A stretch of DNA of 9,215 bases, from positions 1-9,215 of the forward strand of contig CANGEZ010000066.1 of assembly GCA_947452875.1 (NCBI GenBank), in the 5' to 3' direction. The DNA is from Chitinophagaceae bacterium. Lineage in GTDB: Bacteria; Bacteroidota; Bacteroidia; Chitinophagales; Chitinophagaceae. The notes under the pieces were generated by a model, which was not told the origin of the DNA, did no database searches, and saw nothing but the letters and a program-made list of their open reading frames with translations. This document shows, piece by piece, positions 1-6,089 of the stretch (positions within the stretch are counted from its first letter, which is position 1; every line of letters starts with the position of its first letter). The translations under genes and the position numbers were made by a program.

Positions 1-2
1 AT

Positions 3-137
3 CATATCGACGGACTAAGTTGCAAGGCTTTTGATGTGATACCAGACAGCATTTTGTTTGGCGAAAACAATCACAGCAAACCATTGAAAAATCAACAAAA
101 CAATTTGGTCTACGAGAAAAAAATTAAATCAGTATAG
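3..137 (+). CDS. C-terminal end of an unidentified protein (5' partial)
   Basis: An open frame runs from the left edge to a TAG at 135-137 and gives 44 residues. They begin HIDGLSCKAFDVIPDSILFG and end in a lysine- and asparagine-rich polar tail (YEKKIKSV). The other two forward frames hit stops within the first 35 bases. The sequence up to about residue 22 looks like folded protein; the tail looks disordered. I do not recognise the family. The stop lies 18 bases before the TTG start of the next gene on the same strand, so the two could be co-transcribed. The start and most of the gene lie outside the window. Confidence 0.55.
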   Translation, partial: HIDGLSCKAFDVIPDSILFGENNHSKPLKNQQNNLVYEKKIKSV

Positions 138-155
138 TCGTAAAATAAACCCCAA

Positions 156-638
156 TTGGAACTAAAAAAAGCTCAACAACTCGCTTTAAAACTAATGAAC
201 AAACACGGCCTTATAGATAAAGGTTGGACATTCAAATATGACAAAGCGAAAAAAAGATTTGGATGTTGCATGCATGTAAAGAAAACTATTACATTGTCTT
301 CTTTGCTTACTGTATTAAGAGAACCTACAAATGTAAAAAACACGGTTCTTCACGAAATTGCACATGCATTAGTGGGTTGTGGTCACGGACATGATGAGGT
401 GTGGAAAGCAAAAGCAATGGAAATCGGCTGCAATGGAAACAGGTGTTCTAGTGATGTAAAACTCAAAGGCAATTGGGAAGGAACTTGTCCAAAAGGTCAT
501 ATATCTTATAAACACAGAAAGCCAACTGTCAGAATATCCTGCGGTGTTTGCAAACCGAAAATATTTGATGCTAATTATTTAATTGTTTATGAATTGAAGC
601 CGGTTAATTCTTCTCCCACCGTTGAAACGGTGGGCTAA
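156..638 (+). CDS. SprT-like zinc metalloprotease-fold protein with C-terminal zinc ribbon
   Basis: The 160-residue product carries a SprT-type active site. HEIAH at residues 66-70 provides two zinc ligands and the catalytic glutamate, and a downstream GHGHDEVW (76-83) probably provides the third ligand at His79. A putative zinc ribbon follows, with Cys111, His115, Cys129 and Cys132. SprT-domain proteins of the SPRTN/Wss1 group cleave DNA-protein crosslinks; the role of short bacterial and phage-borne members is less settled, so function is inferred by fold only. The first possible start after the in-frame stop at 141-143 is TTG at 156. ATG at 195 is the alternative, but it would remove an N-terminal helix (ELKKAQQLALKLMNKHGL) that appears to belong to the domain. 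No Shine-Dalgarno is seen. The last seven residues (PTVETVG) are encoded by a palindromic repeat. It converges on asd. Confidence 0.85.
   Translation: MELKKAQQLALKLMNKHGLIDKGWTFKYDKAKKRFGCCMHVKKTITLSSLLTVLREPTNVKNTVLHEIAHALVGCGHGHDEVWKAKAMEIGCNGNRCSSDVKLKGNWEGTCPKGHISYKHRKPTVRISCGVCKPKIFDANYLIVYELKPVNSSPTVETVG
615..634. repeat. GC-rich REP-like palindrome at a gene end
   Basis: The arms CCCACCGTT (615-623) and AACGGTGGG (626-634) are exact reverse complements with two bases between them; in RNA a 7-8 bp stem with a 4-6 base loop is more realistic. The element is GC-rich in an AT-rich background, spans the last codons of the SprT-like gene, and sits between two convergent genes. It has no following T-run on the plus strand, so it is a weak intrinsic terminator at best. 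From memory, palindromes with this kind of core are dispersed in Bacteroidota genomes; I could not verify that here. Confidence 0.75.
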
Positions 639-655
639 TTGAAACGGTGGGCTAG
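622..655. repeat. 17-bp tandem duplication overlapping the palindrome
   Basis: The unit TTGAAACGGTGGGCTAA (622-638) is followed at once by TTGAAACGGTGGGCTAG (639-655); the copies differ only in the last base. The first copy is the right arm of the palindrome plus the TAA stop of the SprT-like gene. The second lacks a full left arm, although its TGGGC (648-652) could pair with GCCCA at 667-671. The arrangement looks like a duplicated half of a REP-like element. Confidence 0.8.
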
Positions 656-679
656 GTGAAATATTCGCCCAAAATTGCT

Positions 680-1669
680 TTATATGAATTTCTTTTCAGC
701 CAAATATTCAGCAATCTGTATAGCATTGGTAGCAGCACCTTTACGTAAATTATCGCTCACCACCCAGCAGTTCATGGTGTTGGCTTGCGTTTCATCTCTT
801 CTGATTCTTCCTACAAAAGTGTCGTCTTTATCATGAGCAGTTAACGGCATTGGATAAATGAAATTCGCCACATCATCTTTCAATACCAAACCCGGAGATT
901 TAGAAATGATGTCTTTTACTTCGGCAACATCAAAATCATTTTCAAATTCAATATTTACAGATTCGCTATGGCCACCGATAGTAGGAATACGAACACAAGT
1001 CGCGGTTAATAAAATAGAATCATCACCCATGATTTTTTTAGTTTCATTGGTCATTTTCATTTCTTCCTTCGTGTAACCGTTATCGAGAAACACATCGATA
1101 TGTGGAATAGCATTTAAATCAATTGGATATTTATAAGCCATCTCACCTTCAATTCCTTTTCTTTCGTTCATCAATTGTGTTACCGCTTTTACACCAGTTC
1201 CGGTTACACTTTGATAAGTACTCACCACCACACGTTTGATTTTATATTTATCATGTAATGGTTTTAATAACACTACCAATTGTATGGTTGAGCAATTGGG
1301 ATTCGCAATAATTTTATCATTTGCAGTCAACACGTTGGCATTTACTTCCGGTACCACAAGTTTCTTATCAGCATCCATTCTCCAAGCGCTAGAATTGTCG
1401 ATTACGGTAATTCCTGCTGATGCAAATTTTGGAGCCCATTCCAAAGAAGTGCTTCCTCCTGCTGAAAAAATAGCCACATCAGGTTGGGCATCAATTGCTC
1501 CTTGCATGCTTACAACGGTGTATTCATTTCCTTTGAAAGAAATTTTCTTTCCAACAGATCTTTCAGAAGCTACAGGAATCAACTCCGTAACTGGGAAATT
1601 TCTCTCTGCCAATACTTCGAGCATTTTTGTACCTACAAGGCCAGTTGCGCCAACTACAGCTACTTTCAT
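680..1669 (-). CDS. asd: Aspartate-semialdehyde dehydrogenase
   Basis: The 329-residue product has the size and motifs of aspartate-semialdehyde dehydrogenase, the NADPH-dependent cytoplasmic enzyme that reduces aspartyl phosphate to aspartate semialdehyde for lysine/diaminopimelate, threonine and methionine synthesis. An N-terminal Rossmann motif GATGLVG (residues 7-13) binds the dinucleotide. The catalytic cysteine is Cys126 in NPNCSTIQ, the substrate-binding arginine is probably Arg227 in CVRIP, and the general base is His234 in GGHSESVN. The start is set at the ATG giving MKVAVVGATG. An in-frame TTG 33 bases upstream (1700-1702) precedes the -7 promoter box at 1689-1696 and so should not be transcribed. 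It is monocistronic here, converges on the SprT-like gene, and no other lysine or threonine genes are adjacent. Identification is secure. Confidence 0.97.
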   Translation of the reverse strand: MKVAVVGATGLVGTKMLEVLAERNFPVTELIPVASERSVGKKISFKGNEYTVVSMQGAIDAQPDVAIFSAGGSTSLEWAPKFASAGITVIDNSSAWRMDADKKLVVPEVNANVLTANDKIIANPNCSTIQLVVLLKPLHDKYKIKRVVVSTYQSVTGTGVKAVTQLMNERKGIEGEMAYKYPIDLNAIPHIDVFLDNGYTKEEMKMTNETKKIMGDDSILLTATCVRIPTIGGHSESVNIEFENDFDVAEVKDIISKSPGLVLKDDVANFIYPMPLTAHDKDDTFVGRIRRDETQANTMNCWVVSDNLRKGAATNAIQIAEYLAEKKFI

Positions 1670-1688
1670 AACATAAATTTTAGTGAAG

Positions 1689-1719
1689 CAAAAATAAGTC
1701 AAGAAAAACGCAATTGCAA
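1689..1719 (-). promoter_or_regulatory. Bacteroidota-type promoter of asd
   Basis: On the minus strand a -7 box TATTTTTG (1696-1689) fits the TAnnTTTG consensus used by Bacteroidota primary sigma factors. A TTG (1719-1717) lies 20 bases upstream at the expected -33 distance. The start codon at 1669 is 19 bases beyond the box, which predicts a short leader of about 15 bases. This placement also rules out the upstream in-frame TTG as a start. Confidence 0.65.
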
Positions 1720-1827
1720 TTCAGATCAAGCACATTCCTAAAATTTAGAAATTATTCAATAGAGATGGTTGTAAACATTTAAGTTCAGCTGTTTTTTATC
1801 ATGAAGAAACTTCATCATTCCCAGGCC

Positions 1828-1835
1828 TATTTTTG
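1828..1835 (+). promoter_or_regulatory. -7 promoter box of the lamin-tail protein gene
   Basis: TATTTTTG matches the Bacteroidota -7 consensus TAnnTTTG and ends 15 bases before the ATG at 1851. No clear TTG is found at the -33 position, so this is a half-match. The in-frame TTG at 1833 lies inside this box, which argues for ATG 1851 as the start. A small inverted repeat ATGAAG/CTTCAT (1801-1815) lies just upstream and is of unknown significance. Confidence 0.5.
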
Positions 1836-1850
1836 AGAAAAGTACCCTTT

Positions 1851-3872
1851 ATGAAAAAAATGATTCTAGTATTAGCTGCCAGTTTTTGTTCTGCATTTTC
1901 ATTTGCCAACATGCAAATAGATTCAATTCCGCCAATAATATTATCTGTAACGATTACAGGTCCAAACAACCTTGATATCAAATTTTCTGAACCTGTGGAA
2001 CAAACTTCCGCTGAACAAATTTTAAATTACACTTTAGTTGAAAATGCTAATCATCCCACTTACGGAATTAGAGACAATGCTAATTTATCTCTCGTACATC
2101 TTGTTTTCACAACCCTTTTTACTGAGCGTATTAATTATGAAATCAGTTTAACGGGCATTCAAGATTTATATGCAAATAGTATTCACGACAGTACTTTCAA
2201 ATTTGTGCTTTACCAACCTATGCCTTATGATATTGTCATTGATGAAATCATGGCCGATCCAACACCATCAAATGGCTTACCTGAAGTAGAATGGCTTGAA
2301 ATGAGAAATGTAAGTCCTTTTGACATCAATATTAATGGTTGGAAATTAGCTAAATCATCAGGAAAATCTGGGCCATTGGCTAATAGAATTTTGAAGCCCG
2401 ACAGTGTTTTGATTGTTTGTAGTAGCGGTTCTGTTACTGGTCTTTCTGTTTATGGTACAACAGTATCCGTTACTTCATTTCCATCGCTTTCAAATACTGG
2501 CGATATGATTTCGTTATTGGCTCCCGATGGAAGGACCATTCATGCTGTTAATTACACCGACGACTGGTATCATAATGAATTGAAAAAACAAGGCGGCTGG
2601 AGTTTGGAAATGATTGACATCAACAATCCTTGTTCAGGAATAGATAATTGGTCTGCTTCTATAAACATAAACGGAGCCACACCAGGAAAAATCAACAGTA
2701 TTGATGCGATGAATATTGACGATTACTCGCCTAAGTTAGTTCGTGCATTTGCACCGGACAGTTTACATGTTGTCTTATATTTTAATGAACCGATGGATAG
2801 TTTGAGTGCGATGAATCCTTTGCATTACCAAATTGATAACGGCATTGGCAATCCGATTTCTGTGTTACCCATGGCGCCTTTGTTTGATAAAGTTATACTT
2901 CAAGTAGCTATTCCATTTCGAGAAAATGTCATTTACAATTTGAGTGTAAGTGCTTTAACAGACTGCATTTCCAATCCAATCGGTAGCTTTAATACAACAA
3001 GATTTGGCATTGCTTCATTGCCTGATAGTTTCGATGTAGTTGTGAATGAAATTTTATTCAATCCCAAAAACGATGGCGTGGATTATGTAGAATTATACAA
3101 TCGTTCCAATAAAATGATCAATCTGAAAAATATACATATCGCTAATCTAAACACTTCCAGTGTGATTGATAATATTATCGCTTTACCCGATGATGGTTAT
3201 CTTTTTTTTCCAAAACAAATAATGGCGTTTACTACAAATTCGTCTATGGTTAAACGTGACTATGTATCCAATCATCCTGATAACATTATAAATGTTAATG
3301 ATTTGCCGTCTTTTAATGATGATGAAGGAAATGTGATTTTACTAAATGAGCAAGGAAAGATTATTGATAAGCTTTCTTACAAAGACGACTGGCATTTTAA
3401 ATTGCTTGATGATGTTGAAGGCGTAGCTCTTGAGAGAATTAATTATGATTCAAAAACACAAGACGAAAACAATTGGCATAGTGCTGCTGCTACTGTAGGT
3501 TTTGGTACGCCTGCGGATAAAAATTCTCAGTGTATGGATAATAATATTTTAACAGGAACAATAAACGTATCACCAAAAATCATTTCTCCGAATAATGACG
3601 GTATTGATGATGTTGCGTCGATAAATTATTCTTTTCCCGAGCCTGGTTATGTGGCCAATATTATCATTTTTGACATTTCAGGAAATCGGGTGAAACACTT
3701 GCAAACAAACGCTCTTTGCGGCAGTCAGGGAAGTTATACATGGGATGGATTGAATGATAAACATCAAAGCATCAGCACAGGACAGTACATTGTTTATACA
3801 GAGGTATTTAATGTAAAAGGAACGGTGAAGCGGTTTAAAAATTGTATAACGGTGGTGAATACAAAAATGTAA
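1851..3872 (+). CDS. Exported lamin-tail-domain protein with duplicated Ig/LTD modules
   Basis: The 673-residue product opens with a signal peptide (MKKMILVLAASFCSAFSFA, likely cleaved near residue 19). Five modules follow: a Big_5-like Ig domain (about 27-121, with the FSEPV motif); a lamin-tail domain (about 125-283, IVIDEIMADP then EVEWLEMRN); a second Ig domain (about 292-388, FNEPMDS); a second lamin-tail domain (about 393-559, VVVNEILFNP then DYVELYN); and a C-terminal FlgD/CHU_C-like beta module (about 572-670, ISPNNDGIDD, FDISGNRV, YTWDGLND, STGQYIVY). The architecture is typical of secreted or surface Bacteroidota proteins; the terminal module suggests, without proving, type IX secretion and surface attachment. 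Lamin-tail domains lack a defined enzymatic role, and no catalytic motif is visible. ATG 1851 is preferred over TTG 1833, which falls inside the -7 box. The terminal TKM and stop lie in a repeat. Confidence 0.88.
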   Translation: MKKMILVLAASFCSAFSFANMQIDSIPPIILSVTITGPNNLDIKFSEPVEQTSAEQILNYTLVENANHPTYGIRDNANLSLVHLVFTTLFTERINYEISLTGIQDLYANSIHDSTFKFVLYQPMPYDIVIDEIMADPTPSNGLPEVEWLEMRNVSPFDININGWKLAKSSGKSGPLANRILKPDSVLIVCSSGSVTGLSVYGTTVSVTSFPSLSNTGDMISLLAPDGRTIHAVNYTDDWYHNELKKQGGWSLEMIDINNPCSGIDNWSASININGATPGKINSIDAMNIDDYSPKLVRAFAPDSLHVVLYFNEPMDSLSAMNPLHYQIDNGIGNPISVLPMAPLFDKVILQVAIPFRENVIYNLSVSALTDCISNPIGSFNTTRFGIASLPDSFDVVVNEILFNPKNDGVDYVELYNRSNKMINLKNIHIANLNTSSVIDNIIALPDDGYLFFPKQIMAFTTNSSMVKRDYVSNHPDNIINVNDLPSFNDDEGNVILLNEQGKIIDKLSYKDDWHFKLLDDVEGVALERINYDSKTQDENNWHSAAATVGFGTPADKNSQCMDNNILTGTINVSPKIISPNNDGIDDVASINYSFPEPGYVANIIIFDISGNRVKHLQTNALCGSQGSYTWDGLNDKHQSISTGQYIVYTEVFNVKGTVKRFKNCITVVNTKM

Positions 3873-3902
3873 AATGTAAAATATTGAATGTAAAATGTAA
3901 AA
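3863..3902. repeat. Degenerate AAAATGT-type AT-rich repeat
   Basis: Four AAAATGT heptamers occur, two in tandem at 3864-3877 and two around a diverged central piece (AAAATATTGAATGT). The lamin-tail gene's stop codon (TAA, 3870-3872) lies inside the first copies, so its final codons come from the repeat. Read on the minus strand it is a TTTTACATTTTACATT motif. I recall similar strings between genes in many Bacteroidota genomes, but copy number in this genome is unknown. Confidence 0.65.
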
Positions 3903-3950
3903 GTGGGTATTTCGAATATGAAATTATCGGTCTCTTATGAATTAAAAATA

Positions 3951-3990
3951 GCCTTCGTGCTACTTGGTGCCTTAGCGCCTTAGTGGCAAA
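3951..3990 (-). repeat. Degenerate CACTAAGG-type repeat
   Basis: On the minus strand this segment reads as 8-9 base units in series: CACTAAGG, CGCTAAGG, CACCAAG, then GCACGAAGG. It is clearly richer in GC than its flanks. In RNA the plus strand could form a small hairpin, GGTGC (3966-3970) with GCGCC (3975-3979), using one G-U pair. The frame across it on the minus strand (3835-4062) is not convincing as a protein. I know this repeat type by appearance from Bacteroidota genomes and cannot name its function. Confidence 0.6.
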
Positions 3991-4070
3991 TAAAATAAAT
4001 AATAAGAAAGTAAAAATAAGAAATAAAGAAGTGGCGGTTTGCTCCTTGCAAGAGATTATCATTTTATAAA

Positions 4071-4112
4071 TCTCCGCGTAATCTCAACATTCTCATCTTC
4101 TCCGCGGTGAAA
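4071..4112 (-). repeat. Degenerate GCGGAGA-type repeat just after the membrane protein gene
   Basis: On the minus strand the sequence begins TTTTCACCGCGGAGAAGATG and continues as roughly 9-base units ending in GAGA (GCGGAGA, GATGAGA, GTTGAGA, then TTACGCGGAGA). It starts 2 bases downstream of the membrane protein's stop codon (4117-4115). It resembles the dispersed CACCGCAGAGAACGCAGAG-like strings I recall from Bacteroidota genomes. It forms a third repeat type in the same convergent gap. Confidence 0.6.
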
Positions 4113-4114
4113 AA

Positions 4115-4414
4115 CTATAAAATCTGTATCGGTTCCTTCTTCTCAAGAATATACCTCACCAGCAAATAACCTCCATAACCACAAAACAAACTGAAAAAAG
4201 TAATTCCGGGGTTTTTGGTAACAGCTGCAATCATTTCATTGGTTGTTTTGATATTCTGATAACCCAACCATTCTAAAGCAACAATCAACCCAATGCCTTC
4301 AAGAATAAACCATGATAAAATAGTAAATAATTGCCACTTCAAAGCTTTCAAACCCTTTTCACGAGCAATCTTTCCGATTTTTCGGCAGAGAAAAAAAAGT
4401 ATAATAAGATCCAT
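4115..4414 (-). CDS. Small hydrophobic membrane protein of unknown function
   Basis: This 99-residue protein has two clear membrane segments, about residues 28-50 (WQLFTILSWFILEGIGLIVA) and 70-90 (GITFFSLFCGYGGYLLVRYI), and a short hydrophobic N-terminus (MDLIILFFLC). A basic, probably cytoplasmic stretch RKIGKIAREKGLKALKW (11-27) precedes the first segment, and the C-terminus is charged (EKKEPIQIL). I do not recognise a named family, although the basic IGKIAREKG-type run before a tryptophan-rich helix is something I associate with small uncharacterised Bacteroidota membrane proteins. It starts 9 bases after the kinase stop on the same strand, with no promoter-like box between, so it is probably the second gene of a two-gene operon. 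A functional link to the kinase is not otherwise shown. Confidence 0.75.
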   Translation of the reverse strand: MDLIILFFLCRKIGKIAREKGLKALKWQLFTILSWFILEGIGLIVALEWLGYQNIKTTNEMIAAVTKNPGITFFSLFCGYGGYLLVRYILEKKEPIQIL

Positions 4415-4423
4415 TAAAATAAA

Positions 4424-5347
4424 TTAAACAAGGTCGATGTCGAAGCTTACTAATTGAACAAATTCGTCTATGCGTGACTGTATGTCTGCTTTATTAACTT
4501 CTTTCAATCTTTCAGGTCCGAATTTTTCAACACAGTAACTAGCCATTGCACTTCCTACAATAATGGCTGTTTTCATATTTTCAAAACTGATATCTTTAGT
4601 TTTAGCAAGATGTCCGATAAAACCACCAGCAAATGTATCACCAGCTCCAGTTGGATCAAATACTTCTTCCAAAGGCAATGCTGGTGCATAGAACACATGG
4701 TTCTCATGGAACAATAACGCACCGTGTTCTCCTTTTTTGATGATAAGGAATTTTGGTCCCATTGTCATGATTTTCTTAGCGGCTTTCACTAATGAAACTT
4801 CATTACTCAACTGACGAGCCTCACCATCGTTTACTAAAAGCACATCTACTTTAGTCAACACTTCTTTCAAATCATCCAAAGCGATATCCATCCAGAAATT
4901 CATCGTATCCATTACAATCAGTTTTGGTCTAACTTTCAACTGATTGATGACACTCATTTGTAATTTAGGCATCAAATTGCCCAACATTAAAAACTCAGCA
5001 CCTTGATAGCTTTCAGGCACAATCGGATTGAAATCTGCCAACACGTTTAAATCCGTAACTAAAGTATCACGAGTATTCATATCTGTGTGGTATTTGCCAC
5101 TCCAAAAAAAAGATTTTTTATCGGTAATCATTTCCACGCCATCAACCTTCACACCGCGGCTTTTTAGTTCTTCCAATTCTTCAGTTGGAAAATCGTAACC
5201 GATGATAGAAATTTGTTTTACATCGTTTACAAAATTGCTAGCTGCATAAGCAACATAAGTGGCCGAACCACCTACAATTTTATCTACTTTACCAAATGGA
5301 GTTTCAATGGCATCAAAAGCCATAGTGCCGACAGTGATTAATGACAT
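4424..5347 (-). CDS. PfkB-family sugar/nucleoside kinase
   Basis: The 307-residue product fits the ribokinase/PfkB fold, a cytoplasmic ATP-dependent kinase of sugars or nucleosides. The N-terminal substrate-side glycine motif is GGSATYVAYAAS (residues 26-37). The C-terminal signature is DPTGAGDTFAGGF (231-243), containing the anion-hole GAG and the catalytic base Asp237. Between them lie the usual NDGEA (173-177) and IIKKGEHGALL (202-212) strands before the ATP site. The classical Asn of the N-terminal motif is replaced by Tyr in GGSATY, so the substrate cannot be assigned by comparison with ribokinase or adenosine kinase. ATG at 5347 gives MSLITVGTMAFD, a normal family start. It heads a probable operon with the small membrane protein and diverges from the YciO-like gene. 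Confidence 0.92.
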   Translation of the reverse strand: MSLITVGTMAFDAIETPFGKVDKIVGGSATYVAYAASNFVNDVKQISIIGYDFPTEELEELKSRGVKVDGVEMITDKKSFFWSGKYHTDMNTRDTLVTDLNVLADFNPIVPESYQGAEFLMLGNLMPKLQMSVINQLKVRPKLIVMDTMNFWMDIALDDLKEVLTKVDVLLVNDGEARQLSNEVSLVKAAKKIMTMGPKFLIIKKGEHGALLFHENHVFYAPALPLEEVFDPTGAGDTFAGGFIGHLAKTKDISFENMKTAIIVGSAMASYCVEKFGPERLKEVNKADIQSRIDEFVQLVSFDIDLV

Positions 5348-5378
5348 ATAAATTGATTTTGGAAATAAAAAAACCGAG

Positions 5379-5386
5379 CAAAAGTA
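5379..5386 (-). promoter_or_regulatory. -7 promoter box of the kinase operon
   Basis: On the minus strand TACTTTTG matches TAnnTTTG exactly and ends 31 bases before the kinase ATG. I find no TTG at the -33 distance; the upstream sequence is A-rich. It lies in the 94-bp divergent gap shared with the YciO-like gene, for which I see no equally good box on the plus strand. Confidence 0.5.
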
Positions 5387-5441
5387 GTGTTTTAAATTCT
5401 CTTTTTTTCTTTCGATTGAATATTTGTTTTAAATTGTAAAC

Positions 5442-6050
5442 ATGTTATTGCAAATTCATCCCCGTAACCCACAGCCCAGACTCATCAAACAGATTTCGGA
5501 TTCTTTAAAAAAAGGAGGCGTCATCATATATCCAACAGATACTATTTATGGATTAGGATGCGATATCAATCAACCCAAAGCCATTGAAAAAATATGTCGA
5601 ATTAAGAATATAGATCCGGCAAAAGCTCAATTTTCTTTTATTTGTAAAGACCTGAGTCATCTCAGTGATTATACCAAAAGCATCGAAACGCCATTATATA
5701 GAGTTCTCAAACATCATTTACCTGGTCCATTTACTTTCATATTACCCGCAAGCAAAATGGTTCCTAAATTATTGCAAACCAAAAAATCGACGATTGGAAT
5801 TAGAGTTCCGGATAATGAAATTTGTAGGTGCATCCTCGAAGAACTTGGCAATCCAATTATTAGCACATCACTTCCCGGAGAAATGGTGGAAGAATATACC
5901 GACCCGGAAAATATGTTTGAGCGATTTGAAACGCAGGTGGACTTTGTGATTGACGGAGGAATCGGTGGCATGAAACCCTCAACTGTTGTAGATTGTACGT
6001 CCGATGATTGGCAGGTTGTGAGAGAAGGGATGGGAATATTTGAAGGATAG
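5442..6050 (+). CDS. YciO-type YrdC/Sua5-fold protein (threonylcarbamoyl-AMP synthase superfamily)
   Basis: The 202-residue product resembles E. coli YciO along its length: IHPRNPQPRLIKQ (5-17), GGVIIYPTDTIYGLGC (25-40), a RIKNID segment (53-58), PGPFTFILP (94-102), TIGIRVPDN (117-125), IISTSLPG (139-146) and STVVDCTSDDWQVVREG (180-196). The fold binds ATP and, in TsaC/Sua5 enzymes, makes threonylcarbamoyl-AMP for the tRNA t6A modification in the cytoplasm. Here the K-x-R motif of classical TsaC is not intact (K55-N-I57), as in the YciO subgroup, whose cellular role is less certain. I therefore give no tsaC symbol. ATG at 5442 matches the family start. The GH30 gene follows 39 bases later on the same strand. 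Length is normal and nothing looks broken. Confidence 0.9.
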   Translation: MLLQIHPRNPQPRLIKQISDSLKKGGVIIYPTDTIYGLGCDINQPKAIEKICRIKNIDPAKAQFSFICKDLSHLSDYTKSIETPLYRVLKHHLPGPFTFILPASKMVPKLLQTKKSTIGIRVPDNEICRCILEELGNPIISTSLPGEMVEEYTDPENMFERFETQVDFVIDGGIGGMKPSTVVDCTSDDWQVVREGMGIFEG

Positions 6051-6080
6051 GTTTTTACTTTTGACTTTTTACTTTTGAAT
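6051..6080 (+). promoter_or_regulatory. Duplicated TACTTTTG boxes forming the probable GH30 promoter
   Basis: Two exact TAnnTTTG -7 boxes, both TACTTTTG, lie 14 bases apart at 6056-6063 and 6070-6077 within a short TTTTTACTTTTGAC repeat. The second ends 12 bases before the GH30 ATG. No TTG sits at a good -33 distance from either (the nearest candidate, 6040-6042, is 13 or 27 bases away). The in-frame TTG at 6075 is inside the second box, which supports ATG 6090 as the start. Confidence 0.5.
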
Positions 6081-6089
6081 TTAATAAAT

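Noticed and set aside
615..655. Possible CRISPR-like repeat
   Set aside because: The units are directly adjacent with no spacers, there are only two copies, and no cas genes are present.
858..1676. Plus-strand open frames opposite asd
   Set aside because: They are antisense to a clear enzyme gene with all its catalytic motifs, have no family resemblance and have no promoter box.
1711..1721. Short AATTGCAATT palindrome at the asd promoter as an operator
   Set aside because: Ten symmetrical bases in AT-rich DNA are expected by chance, and no regulator gene is nearby.
1799..1981. Minus-strand frame of 60 codons across the lamin-tail gene start
   Set aside because: It covers the promoter box and signal-peptide region of a well-supported gene on the other strand and shows no domain.
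3835..4062. Minus-strand frame of 75 codons in the convergent gap
   Set aside because: It overlaps the end of the lamin-tail gene and translates the degenerate repeats (for example FATKALRHQ). It has no recognisable domain and looks like a repeat-derived false protein.
5714..5971. Minus-strand frame opposite the YciO-like gene
   Set aside because: It is a shadow of a well-conserved coding region, and its composition does not resemble a protein.
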